Shown here: positions 16,591-23,849 of the stretch, piece after piece
Numbering within the stretch: position 1 is the stretch's first letter
Layout: each line of letters starts with the position of its first letter
NCBI RefSeq assembly: GCF_003688285.1
Contig: NZ_RCNT01000002.1
Coordinates: 186,001-250,000, forward strand
Reading direction: 5' to 3'
From: Rhodophyticola porphyridii
GTDB taxonomy: Bacteria > Pseudomonadota > Alphaproteobacteria > Rhodobacterales > Rhodobacteraceae
DNA length: 64,000 bases
The notes under the pieces: model-generated
What the model saw: only the letters and a program-made list of their open reading frames with translations
Database searches by the model: none
Told to the model about the DNA's origin: nothing
Made by a program: the position numbers and the translations under genes

Positions 16591-17724
16591 CTAAAGTACG
16601 CGGTCGGGCAGATCGGCAAGACGTGCGGCACCGATCTGCGCCATGTTCGCGGACATGTCCTGCGCCAGAATATGCTGCAGATGCGCAGGACCGTAGGCCC
16701 CGAGCGCGCCAAGCGCATAGTGCCATGCCCGCCCCATCATCACGAAATCGGCCCCAAGGGCGAGCGCGCGCAGAATGTCCAGCCCGCCCGCGATGCCGCT
16801 GTCGAAAAGAAGCGGCAGATCGGTCGCCGCGCGAATGGCAGGTAGCGCGTCGAGGCTTGCGATTGCGCCGTCAAACTGGCGTCCGGCATGGTTCGAGACC
16901 CAGATGGCATCGACCCCCTCCGCCCCGAGACGCGCGGCGTCACCTGCATTCAGAACACCCTTCACGATCAGCGGCCCGTCCCATGCGGCCCGCAGCTCCG
17001 CCAGATAGGCCCAATCGGGCGAGGTGCGCAGCAGATAGCCCACATGCGCCGTCGAAGGCAGGGTGCCGTCGGTCTTCGGTGCGTAGCCATCCATCAGTCG
17101 CATCCTTGGCATGCCCGAGTTGCGCATGCCAAGCGCCCATGCCGGGCGCCGCGCCACCTGCATCGCAAGGCGCGGCGTCAGCCGGGGCGGCTGCACGAGC
17201 CCACCGCGTGTCTGCCGCTCCCGGCGCGAGGCCGCGGGCACATCCACGGTCAGGACGAGCGTGTGAAATCCGGCCCGCCGGGCGCGATCCAGCATGTCGG
17301 CGCGAATGGCGGGGTCGCGGGGCGGATACATCTGAAACCAGCCCTGATCGCCGATCACACCGGCCAGATCATCCGGGGTCTGCGTGGCGACGGTCGACAG
17401 GCAATAGGGCACCCCCGCCGCCGCCCCATGGGCCGCGAGGATCCGCTCCGCCCCCGGCCAGATCAGGCCCGACATGCCAAGCGGCGCGATCCCGAAGGGC
17501 ACCGGATAGTCCTTGCCCAGAAACGTGGTTGAGAGATCCGGAACCATTTCTCCGTGCAGGATGGAGGTGCGGAACAGAACCCGATCCAGCGCCGCGCGAT
17601 TGCGCGCAGTTACCGTCTCGGCTCCGGTCGCGCTGTCCAGGTACTCCCACACGAATTGCGGGATCCGCCGTCTGGCACGGGCCTTCAGATCGGCGATGGC
17701 CGGAAATCTCTGGTCATGGGTCAT
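16591..17724 (-). CDS. FMN-dependent L-lactate dehydrogenase / 2-hydroxyacid oxidase family
   Basis: 377 residues from ATG 17722-17724; an in-frame TTG nine bases upstream (17731-17733) with GAGGG close by is an alternative start. The family fold shows throughout: FVWEYLDSATGAE near the N-terminus, VPFGIAPLGMSGLIWPGAE, LTVDVPAASRRERQ, and the active-site segment WVSNHAGRQFDGA, where the usual Gly after His is Ala. The end has FDSGIAGGLDILRALALGAD. Enzymes of this family oxidise 2-hydroxy acids (L-lactate, glycolate, mandelate) to 2-oxo acids, often at the membrane in bacteria. Lactate is the likely substrate but not certain from sequence. The gene is divergent from uvrD with a 214-base gap. 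Confidence 0.85.
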   Translation of the reverse strand: MTHDQRFPAIADLKARARRRIPQFVWEYLDSATGAETVTARNRAALDRVLFRTSILHGEMVPDLSTTFLGKDYPVPFGIAPLGMSGLIWPGAERILAAHGAAAGVPYCLSTVATQTPDDLAGVIGDQGWFQMYPPRDPAIRADMLDRARRAGFHTLVLTVDVPAASRRERQTRGGLVQPPRLTPRLAMQVARRPAWALGMRNSGMPRMRLMDGYAPKTDGTLPSTAHVGYLLRTSPDWAYLAELRAAWDGPLIVKGVLNAGDAARLGAEGVDAIWVSNHAGRQFDGAIASLDALPAIRAATDLPLLFDSGIAGGLDILRALALGADFVMMGRAWHYALGALGAYGPAHLQHILAQDMSANMAQIGAARLADLPDRVL

Positions 17725-17938
17725 GACGCGCAATCAGCCCTCGCCGCGCGGGGCTTGTCCAGCGAAATCAACCGCCTCCCTCTTTCCCCTGGCGCTGTCA
17801 TCGGGGTGAACGCGCGCTTTCCCTGTCTTTCCGCTTGCAAAACATCCCTGCGGGAGGCTCCGGGGGCGGGCATGGCTGCGCGGGAACAATCAAAGAACAT
17901 GCCTTTCCACCTGCGCACCCGCGATATATGCTTCACCC

Positions 17939-20620
17939 ATGAGCAGTTTCGACGAGTCAGAGGCGTTTCAGGCCGCATCCCTTTCCGCGCGGGCGATGGC
18001 ACCCCGCGCCGCGGCCTATATGGAGGGCCTGAACCCCGCGCAGCGCGCGGCGGTGGAGGCGGTGGAGGGCCCTGTCCTGATGCTGGCGGGGGCGGGCACG
18101 GGCAAGACCCGCGCGCTGACTGCCCGGATCGCGCATCTTCTGGCCACGGGTACCGCCCGCCCGAACGAGATCCTCGCCGTCACCTTCACCAACAAGGCCG
18201 CGCGCGAGATGAAGACCCGCGTCGGCGCGCTTCTGGGCCAGCCCGCCGAGGGGATGCCATGGCTCGGTACGTTCCACGCGATCTGCGTGAAGCTGCTGCG
18301 GCGGCATGCGGAACTGGCCGGGTTGAAGTCGAATTTTACGATCCTCGACACCGACGATCAGGTGCGGTTGATGAAACAGCTGATCCTGGCGGAGAATATC
18401 GACGAAAAACGCTGGCCCGCCCGGGTGCTGGCCGGTGTCATCGACAACTGGAAAAACCGCGCCTGGACACCTGAAAAGGTGCCCGCGGGCGAAGCCGGGG
18501 CCTTCAACAAGCGCGGGGTCGAGCTTTACGCTGCCTATCAGGCCCGGCTGAAAGCCCTGAACGCGGTCGATTTCGGTGATCTGCTGTTGCATGTGGTGAC
18601 GATCTTTCAGGAGAACGCGGACGTTCTGGCCCAGTATCAGCGCTGGTTCCGCTACATTCTCGTGGACGAGTATCAGGATACCAATGTCGCGCAGTATCTC
18701 TGGCTGCGGCTGCTGGCGCAGAGCCACCGGAACATCTGCTGTGTCGGCGATGACGACCAGTCGATCTATGGCTGGCGCGGGGCCGAGGTGGGCAATATCC
18801 TGCGGTTCGAAAAGGATTTTCCGGGCGCCAAGGTGGTGCGGCTGGAACAGAATTATCGCTCGACCGAACACATTCTCGATGCAGCAAATCACCTTATCCA
18901 AGGCAACAAGGAACGGTTGGGAAAGGAACTTGAGACCAAGACGGGGACGTCCACGGTTGCGGAAGCAGACGAAAGGGCTGTGCACAAAGTCCGCCTGATC
19001 GGACACTGGGACGGTGAAGAAGAAGCTCGTTGGGTTGGTGAAAAGATCGAAGACTTGCAGAGCGGGCGCGCGGAGGAAGCCCGCAAACGTTTCAATACGC
19101 GGTTCAAGAGCTTTCAAGAAATGCTTGATTTCCGTGCCAAACACGGTTTGGGGCCCATCGGAAAACAACAATTCATCAAGGATGCGTTTGAAAGCGGTAA
19201 AGCCTTCAGCGATTTCAAAACATACAATTTGTTGCGCGAGCTTCTGAAGGACGATCCGAGGGCATCAAATATGCTTGGTGCCATGGAGGACTATGCGGAA
19301 AGGAAATACTCACTCAACGAAATCGCCATCCTCGTCCGTGCCAGCCACCAGATGCGCGCCTTCGAAGACCGGTTCCTCACCATCGGCCTGCCCTACCGCG
19401 TGATTGGCGGCCCACGCTTTTACGAGCGAATGGAGATCCGCGATGCCATGGCCTATTTCCGTCTTGCTGTTAGTCCGACCGATGATCTTGCCATGGAGCG
19501 AGTTATCAATGTTCCTCGCAGAGGAGTTGGCCCCGCTGCGATGCAAAAGATCTACGATCGCGCTAATGAAAAATCTGTCAGCCTCACGGCGTCCGTAAGA
19601 TCTTTGGTGCATGATGGGAAGATTGCCACCATGGGCGGCAAGGCGCGCACGAAAGTCCCAGAGCTTGTCGACCAAATATTTCGATGGCACGAATTAACGC
19701 GAGATCACGACTGCAGCCACGTAGAATTGGCGGAAATGATCCTCGAGGAATCAGGGTATATTGAATCGTATTTCCAGCCTCGTACTGAAGAGGAAATTGA
19801 GCGTGGCGATCCTCCCACATACAAGGATGTCGAGGCGCCGGGGCGGCTGGAGAACCTCAAGGAACTGGTCAAGGCGCTGGAAAGCTTCGAGAACCTGCAA
19901 GGGTTTCTGGAGCATGTCAGCCTGATCATGGACAACGAGAGTGACGATCAGGAGCCGAAAGTGACGCTGATGACGCTTCATGCCGCCAAGGGGCTGGAGT
20001 TTCCGGCCGTCTTTCTGCCGGGCTGGGAGGATGGGCTGTTTCCCTCTCAACGCTCCATGGACGAAAGCGGTCTCAAGGGCCTCGAAGAGGAACGCCGTCT
20101 GGCCTATGTCGGCATCACGCGGGCCGAGGAGGTCTGCACCATCTCATTTGCCGGCAACCGCCGCGTCTACGGGCAATGGCAGAGCCAGATGCCGAGCCGT
20201 TTCATCGACGAATTGCCCGAAGAGCATGTGGAAGTGCTGACCCCGCCGGGCCTTTACGGCCATGGCGGTGCGATGTCGGCCAGCGCCTCGCCCGTGGCCG
20301 GCATGATGCGCGGCTCGGACCTGCACCAGAAAGCGGCGGAGGCGAATGTCTACAACTCCCCGGGATGGCGCCGCTTGCAGGCCAATCAGGGCCAGCGCGG
20401 GATGAGCCAGCCCCGTGAGGCCCGCAACATGACCATAGATACCGAAGCGATCAGCGCGTTTTTGCTGGGTGATCGGGTGTTCCATCAAAAATTCGGCTAT
20501 GGTCGCGTGAATGCGGTAGAAGGAGACAAGGTCGAAGTCGCTTTCGACAAGGCCGGTATCAAGCATGTGGTGGGCCGGTTTCTGACCGCCGCCGACAGCG
20601 CCGGCGACGTACCGTTCTGA
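17939..20620 (+). CDS. uvrD: UvrD/PcrA-type DNA helicase (superfamily 1)
   Basis: 893 residues, longer than usual for UvrD/PcrA (roughly 720-800). SF1A motifs appear in order: Q-motif GLNPAQRAAVE, Walker A AGAGTGKTRAL, FTNKAAREM, DEYQDTN, DDDQSIYGWRGAE, EQNYRST, TLHAAKGLEFPAVFLPGWE, and YVGITRAEE near the end. A C-terminal segment (FGYGRVNAVEGDKVEV) matches the RNA-polymerase-binding Tudor-like tail of PcrA/UvrD. It unwinds 3'-5' in nucleotide excision and mismatch repair. Oddity: about 82 extra residues (375-456) lie in domain 2B between WVGEKIEDLQ and YSLNEIAILVR. Two tracts (18880-19322 and 19455-19835) have lower GC and unlike codon use; see findings. No good ribosome site precedes the start. 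Confidence 0.93.
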   Translation: MSSFDESEAFQAASLSARAMAPRAAAYMEGLNPAQRAAVEAVEGPVLMLAGAGTGKTRALTARIAHLLATGTARPNEILAVTFTNKAAREMKTRVGALLGQPAEGMPWLGTFHAICVKLLRRHAELAGLKSNFTILDTDDQVRLMKQLILAENIDEKRWPARVLAGVIDNWKNRAWTPEKVPAGEAGAFNKRGVELYAAYQARLKALNAVDFGDLLLHVVTIFQENADVLAQYQRWFRYILVDEYQDTNVAQYLWLRLLAQSHRNICCVGDDDQSIYGWRGAEVGNILRFEKDFPGAKVVRLEQNYRSTEHILDAANHLIQGNKERLGKELETKTGTSTVAEADERAVHKVRLIGHWDGEEEARWVGEKIEDLQSGRAEEARKRFNTRFKSFQEMLDFRAKHGLGPIGKQQFIKDAFESGKAFSDFKTYNLLRELLKDDPRASNMLGAMEDYAERKYSLNEIAILVRASHQMRAFEDRFLTIGLPYRVIGGPRFYERMEIRDAMAYFRLAVSPTDDLAMERVINVPRRGVGPAAMQKIYDRANEKSVSLTASVRSLVHDGKIATMGGKARTKVPELVDQIFRWHELTRDHDCSHVELAEMILEESGYIESYFQPRTEEEIERGDPPTYKDVEAPGRLENLKELVKALESFENLQGFLEHVSLIMDNESDDQEPKVTLMTLHAAKGLEFPAVFLPGWEDGLFPSQRSMDESGLKGLEEERRLAYVGITRAEEVCTISFAGNRRVYGQWQSQMPSRFIDELPEEHVEVLTPPGLYGHGGAMSASASPVAGMMRGSDLHQKAAEANVYNSPGWRRLQANQGQRGMSQPREARNMTIDTEAISAFLLGDRVFHQKFGYGRVNAVEGDKVEVAFDKAGIKHVVGRFLTAADSAGDVPF

Positions 20621-20685
20621 AATAAAAAGAGCGACCAGGGGCAGGATTTCGGACAAGGCCGGTTCGGCCAAGACGGGAGGCTGCC

Positions 20686-21009
20686 ATGAAGACACTTGTT
20701 CTGGAACCGGATGTCACCCGCGCGCGGGCCTGGGTCGCACGCTACGCCGCGGGAGCAGACAATACCTGCCATGTGGCGATCAGCGCGGCGCAGGCTCGTC
20801 TGATGCTGATCGGCAGCTGTTACGACCGGCTCTGCCTGCGCCTCGGGCATCTGGGCGGTCAAAGCCACGCCATTCTTGCGGTGGCGCGGGCCTGCAACCC
20901 GGAGTGCGAGATCGTCGATTTGGCGCGCATGACCCGGCGGTCCGTTTCCGGTCCGTCGATGGGGGAGGTGCTGAGAGCCGAGCCGCCTCAGGCCATGAGG
21001 ATCGGATAA
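20686..21009 (+). CDS. Small protein resembling a degenerate response-regulator receiver
   Basis: 107 residues with a good ribosome site (GGGAGG, about 5 bases before ATG). The pattern LVLEPDVTRARAWVARY, CHVAISAAQARLMLIGSCYDRLCLRL, and SHAILAVARACNPECEIVDL follows the beta-alpha spacing of CheY-like receivers. The phospho-acceptor aspartate position (YDRLCLRLGH) is not Asp, and the conserved Lys is missing. If it is a receiver, it cannot be phosphorylated in the usual way. It overlaps the convergent LysE-type gene by 22 bases. Function unknown; the fold assignment is by eye. Confidence 0.6.
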   Translation: MKTLVLEPDVTRARAWVARYAAGADNTCHVAISAAQARLMLIGSCYDRLCLRLGHLGGQSHAILAVARACNPECEIVDLARMTRRSVSGPSMGEVLRAEPPQAMRIG

Positions 21010-21587
21010 AGCGAGGCCACCAGAAGACCCGCGGCGGTGATGTTGAACGCTCTGAGCCGGGCGGGATTGGTGAGGAACCGGCGCATTTGCAGGCCGAGCC
21101 ATGCCCAGGAGCCGACCGAGGGCAGATTTACCAGCCCGAAAACCGTGGCCATGATCAGGAGATCGCCCAGGTCGCGGCCCGGCGGTGTGTAAACCGTGAT
21201 CGCGGTCAGCGCCATGCTGAGAGCCTTGGGATTCACCCATTGAAACCCGGCCGCCTGCAGGAAGGTCAGCGGCGTGCCCGTCGCCTGCGCGTTGGGCAGG
21301 ATCGGCACGGCGGTTCCGATTTTCCATGCCAGATAAAGCAGATAGACGATGCTGATCACTTTCAGGATGTCGTAGATCACCGGGTATGCGTCAAAGACCC
21401 GGATCAGCCCGACACCGATTGCCAGCGCCATGATCACGAAGCCGAGCGCCACGCCCAGCATGTGCGGAATGGTGCGCCGAATGCCGAAATTGGCTCCGGA
21501 TGCCATCAGCATCAGGTTGTTCGGCCCCGGTGTGATGGAGCTGACGAAGGCGAAAAGCGCGAGAGCAAAGATCAGGTCAGATGTCAT
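20988..21587 (-). CDS. LysE/RhtB-family amino-acid exporter
   Basis: 199 residues from ATG 21585-21587 (MTSDLIFALALFAFVSSITP); the frame is open ten codons further but the family starts here. The LysE/RhtB signature SSITPGPNNLMLMASGANFG follows helix 1, and about six membrane helices are visible, with GFQWVNPKALSMAL in the middle. It exports amino acids or related molecules across the inner membrane. It is divergent from an Lrp/AsnC regulator with only 73 bases between the starts, a common regulator-exporter pair, so induction by the exported amino acid is likely. Confidence 0.88.
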   Translation of the reverse strand: MTSDLIFALALFAFVSSITPGPNNLMLMASGANFGIRRTIPHMLGVALGFVIMALAIGVGLIRVFDAYPVIYDILKVISIVYLLYLAWKIGTAVPILPNAQATGTPLTFLQAAGFQWVNPKALSMALTAITVYTPPGRDLGDLLIMATVFGLVNLPSVGSWAWLGLQMRRFLTNPARLRAFNITAAGLLVASLYPILMA

Positions 21588-21610
21588 GAGCGCAACGTTA
21601 TGGCGTAAGC

Positions 21611-21627
21611 TGCACAATGAAATTGCA
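21611..21627. promoter_or_regulatory. Candidate Lrp/AsnC operator in the divergent promoter
   Basis: TGCA-N9-TGCA with an A/T-rich centre lies between the divergent exporter and Lrp-type genes. Imperfect, A/T-rich dyads like this are typical Lrp-family sites. This is inferred from position and symmetry only. Confidence 0.3.
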
Positions 21628-21660
21628 AGATTGGTTAAAGTCGGACTACATTCACAATAA

Positions 21661-22113
21661 ATGACGAAGATTGATCAAAAAGACCGCCAGATATTGCGCG
21701 TTCTGTCCCGGGAGGGCCGGATCAGTAATCTCGATCTGGCGGAACGTGTGGCGCTGTCGCCGTCGGCCTGCTTGCGGCGGGTGGCGGCGCTGGAGCAGTC
21801 AGGGGTTATCAAGGGCTATCGCGCGGTGCTTGATCCGGGGCAGATGGGGGTGGGGTTCACGGCCTATATCGCCGTCGGCTTGTCGGAACATACCAAGCGC
21901 GCGCAGGAAGCTTTCGAGGCGGCGATTTCGCGCACCGACGAAGTGCGGGAGTGCCATAACATCACGGGTTCGGTGGAGTATCTGCTGCGAGTCGAGGCGG
22001 CGGATTTGCCCAGCTACAAGCGGCTCCATACGGATCTTCTGGGCGCGCTGCCGCAGGTGGCGACGATCACCACCTATGTGGTGATGGGCTCGCCCAAGGA
22101 CGACCGGGCCTGA
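21661..22113 (+). CDS. Lrp/AsnC-family transcriptional regulator
   Basis: 150 residues. The N-terminal helix-turn-helix is IDQKDRQILRVLSREGRISN then LDLAERVALSPSACLRRVAALE (residues 4-45). The C-terminal RAM ligand domain has VRECHNITGSVEYLLRVEAADL and ends TTYVVMGSPK. These octamer-forming regulators sense amino acids. Divergence from the LysE-type gene argues that it controls that exporter and itself. No Shine-Dalgarno sequence is seen before the ATG, so the message may be leaderless. Confidence 0.92.
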   Translation: MTKIDQKDRQILRVLSREGRISNLDLAERVALSPSACLRRVAALEQSGVIKGYRAVLDPGQMGVGFTAYIAVGLSEHTKRAQEAFEAAISRTDEVRECHNITGSVEYLLRVEAADLPSYKRLHTDLLGALPQVATITTYVVMGSPKDDRA

Positions 22114-22510
22114 ACCTGGTCAGGCAACCTGCGGGACAGAACGCAGCGCAGGCGCGTCGCGAATTCAGCGCTGGCTGTTCTTCCGCGTGTCGCCGCTGGG
22201 AACGTGAGGCGATGGGTGAAATCGATCAGCGCGTCGCGCACAAGCGGCGGATCGTCGATATGCGCTGCCGCCAGGTCCCTGTCGATCCTTTCGTTTGTCT
22301 CGGCCAGATGGCCCGCGATCGGCGCCGGATAAGCCAGCGCATGCAGCGTTAGTTCGGGATATCACGGGCGACGGCTATCGGGGTGGCACGGAGAGACGGT
22401 GCCAGCGACCGGAAGGTCAGGGCGCCGGGCTCCGCCTTTCGCAGAAGGGTCAGGACGGCGGCCCGAATGCGCTTTATCCCAAGGCGCGGGTTCTCCGCTT
22501 TCGGATCACC
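22110..22510 (-). pseudogene. Broken TetR-family regulator
   Basis: No intact gene lies in the 410 bases between the Lrp gene and the RibD-type gene, but the minus strand holds TetR-like pieces. One frame reads KRIRAAVLTLLRKAEPGALT then FRSLAPSLRATPIAV, matching the TetR helix-turn-helix, and stops at a TAA after DIPN. A second frame then continues with HALAYPAPIAGHLAETNERI and DDPPLVRDALIDFTHRLTF, which looks like a TetR C-terminal part. No good start codon is visible and the 3' end runs into the Lrp gene. It directly follows the RibD-type gene on the same strand, so it may once have been that gene's regulator. The call is by eye. Confidence 0.45.
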
Positions 22511-22523
22511 GGGCCCGGGTATT

Positions 22524-23057
22524 TCAGCGGAGTTTGTAGCGGGTCTTCACGATGCCGGAGGGAAACGATGTCACCTCGACCAGATCCAGCCGCAGATCCT
22601 TCTCCAGCGACCCGAAAAGCGGGCGGCCCTCGCCGATCAGCACAGGCATCCGGAACAGAGACATTTCGGCGATCAGCCCTGCCGCCAGAAACGACTGGAT
22701 CACCTGCCCGCCATCTATATAGGCTCTTGTCCAGCCGCGGCGGGCGAGCCGGGCCATGACCGATTGCGGCGTTTCATCGGTGATTTCCACCCGGTTTTTC
22801 AGGTCGTCCGAAAGGTCTTCCTGCCGCAGGGTCCGGCTCATCACGATCACCGGTCTGGAATAGGGCCAGGGATCGAACGCGGTCACCACGTCGAATGTGC
22901 CCCGCCCCATGACGATCCCGTCCACGCTGTCGATGAAGGCATTATAGCCGTGATCCTCCCCGGTAACGGACACCCCGGTCAGCCAGTCGAGACTGCCATC
23001 CTTGCGGGCGATGAAGCCGTCTTGTGACGTTGCGATGAAGACATGGCCTTCGATCAT
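22524..23057 (-). CDS. Dihydrofolate reductase family protein (RibD C-terminal domain)
   Basis: 177 residues, full length for single-domain RibD_C proteins. It starts MIEGHVFIATSQDGFIARKD, continues GIVMGRGTFDVV, and has the NADPH-binding stretch AYIDGGQVIQSFLAAGLIAE followed by IPV-like MPVLIGEGRPLFG. The family includes the reductase of riboflavin synthesis and many uncharacterised NADPH reductases. This one has no deaminase domain and is not near rib genes, so the substrate is unknown. It lies just downstream of the CcsR terminator (77 bases), on the same strand. Confidence 0.85.
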   Translation of the reverse strand: MIEGHVFIATSQDGFIARKDGSLDWLTGVSVTGEDHGYNAFIDSVDGIVMGRGTFDVVTAFDPWPYSRPVIVMSRTLRQEDLSDDLKNRVEITDETPQSVMARLARRGWTRAYIDGGQVIQSFLAAGLIAEMSLFRMPVLIGEGRPLFGSLEKDLRLDLVEVTSFPSGIVKTRYKLR

Positions 23058-23134
23058 GAAACGCTCCGCTCATTCGTACATCGTACAAATAAGATCAAAG
23101 GGCGGATCAGGACAGGGCGATCTGTAGCGGGAAG

Positions 23135-23179
23135 AAAAAAGGCGGTGACACCAAAACGGGAGGAGAAGGTGCCACCGCC
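23135..23179 (-). terminator. Rho-independent terminator ending the ccaF1-CcsR transcript
   Basis: On the minus strand GGCGGTGGCACC pairs with GGTGTCACCGCC (12 pairs with one mismatch) and is followed by TTTTTTCTT (23140 downward). The loop carries CTCCTCCC, so the terminator is also the last of six motif-bearing hairpins. Confidence 0.9.
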
Positions 23180-23218
23180 AGATCTCAGCGCCCCTCAAAG
23201 GGAGGAGGAGAGGGGGCC
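23135..23218 (-). ncRNA. CcsR-type (cuckoo) small RNA, third of three
   Basis: Two stem-loops on the minus strand: 23218-23188 (GCCCCCTC with GAGGGGC around TCCTCCTCCCTTT) and 23179-23141 (the terminator hairpin). Each loop shows the anti-Shine-Dalgarno-like CUCCUCCC. Two such hairpins in tandem define the CcsR/cuckoo RNA family of Rhodobacterales and Rhizobiales. In Rhodobacter sphaeroides these are stress-induced and affect C1 and pyruvate metabolism (established knowledge). Exact 5' end unknown. Confidence 0.85.
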
Positions 23219-23392
23219 GATATATGGGCCAGATGGCCCGGAACTTAACGGCGACCCCAAGGGAGGAGGACGGAGCCGCCGTGAATGGACCCAACCTCAA
23301 AGGGAGGAGGAGAGGTCAGGTCCGCTTTGCGGCCTCATCCAAAGGGAGGAGGAGGATGCTGCCGCGTCGCATCGCGGGCCCTAAGGGAGGAG
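23158..23392 (-). repeat. Six copies of a CTCCTCCC loop motif
   Basis: The plus-strand motif GGGAGGAG begins at 23158, 23200, 23261, 23302, 23344 and 23385. Spacings are 42, 61, 41, 42 and 41. Upstream flanks share (C)AA(A). Every copy is a hairpin loop on the minus strand. The one long spacing holds an additional GGGCCA-TC-TGGCCC hairpin (23226-23239). Confidence 0.95.
23250..23323 (-). ncRNA. CcsR-type (cuckoo) small RNA, second of three
   Basis: Two stem-loops on the minus strand: 23323-23287 (GGACC-TG-ACCTC pairing with GAGGT-TG-GGTCC around TCCTCCTCCCTTT) and 23280-23250 (GGCGGCTCC with GGGGTCGCC around GTCCTCCTCCCTT). Stem sequences differ entirely from the neighbours while the loops are conserved, the pattern of selection for loop presentation. 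Confidence 0.87.
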
Positions 23393-23400
23393 CGGGCCGC
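23336..23400 (-). ncRNA. CcsR-type (cuckoo) small RNA, first of three
   Basis: Two stem-loops on the minus strand: 23400-23374 (GCGGCCC with GGGCCCGC around GCTCCTCCCTTA) and 23358-23336 (CATCC with GGATG around TCCTCCTCCCTTT). It begins 16 bases after the ccaF1 stop, so it must be cut from the ccaF1 transcript. Confidence 0.87.
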
Positions 23401-23416
23401 GCGAATTTCGGGTGGC

Positions 23417-23641
23417 TCAGCGCTTGGCTTTGCCATAGGCGGCCTCAAGGGCCACGGATTTGATCATCGAGCGTGACAGCCCCAGATCGTTCAATTCGCG
23501 ATCCGAGCAGCGTTCCAGCTCGGTCATCGTGCGGCGATACAGCTTGTGGGCGGTGTAAGCCTCGACAAGCTGGGTCTTGATCTCCGCCAGACGGTCGCCG
23601 AAAGAGAGAGCGGATGAATGAGAGCCCGATACATAGGCCAT
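23417..23641 (-). CDS. ccaF1: CcaF1-like DUF1127 small RNA-binding protein
   Basis: 74 residues from ATG 23639-23641, with GAGGT 7 bases upstream. The C-terminal DUF1127 block is YRRTMTELERCSDRELNDLG then LSRSMIKSVALEAAYGK, Arg-rich and helical. In Rhodobacter sphaeroides the DUF1127 protein CcaF1 is encoded directly ahead of the CcsR RNAs, binds RNA and takes part in sRNA maturation (established knowledge). The same gene order is seen here, with three sRNAs following. An RpoH-type stress promoter is expected upstream of the gene, but I could not place one with confidence. An open frame continues upstream of this start, but the start chosen fits the family and the ribosome site. Confidence 0.92.
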   Translation of the reverse strand: MAYVSGSHSSALSFGDRLAEIKTQLVEAYTAHKLYRRTMTELERCSDRELNDLGLSRSMIKSVALEAAYGKAKR

Positions 23642-23849
23642 TGGTCGTACCTCAATTAAATGCCGCCAACGGTGCCCGGACCCATTTCCGAAGCGCTTTG
23701 GATGGCGATCTGTTTGCGGGGGCATTCTGCCTCTTGCCACAGAAAGATAGCCACATGCTGCGTGTGCACAATCCCCAGCAGGGGCAATGCTGCTATGCAG
23801 AAAATGCATACCCATCATCCTTGTTTTGCTGCGTTTTTGGGCAAGCGCC

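Noticed and set aside
22165-22365. 66-codon minus-strand frame
   Set aside because: It does not follow the TetR-like frames in this stretch and resembles no protein; taken as chance within a decayed gene.
23158-23392. CRISPR-like periodic repeats
   Set aside because: The repeated core is only about 12-15 bases, flanks pair with each other as stems around it, and a DUF1127 gene and terminator flank it. This is an sRNA array; no cas genes are present.
23043-23476. Plus-strand reading frames rich in Gly, Arg and Glu across the array
   Set aside because: They arise from the GGGAGGAGG repeats read as codons; the conserved features are hairpins on the other strand.
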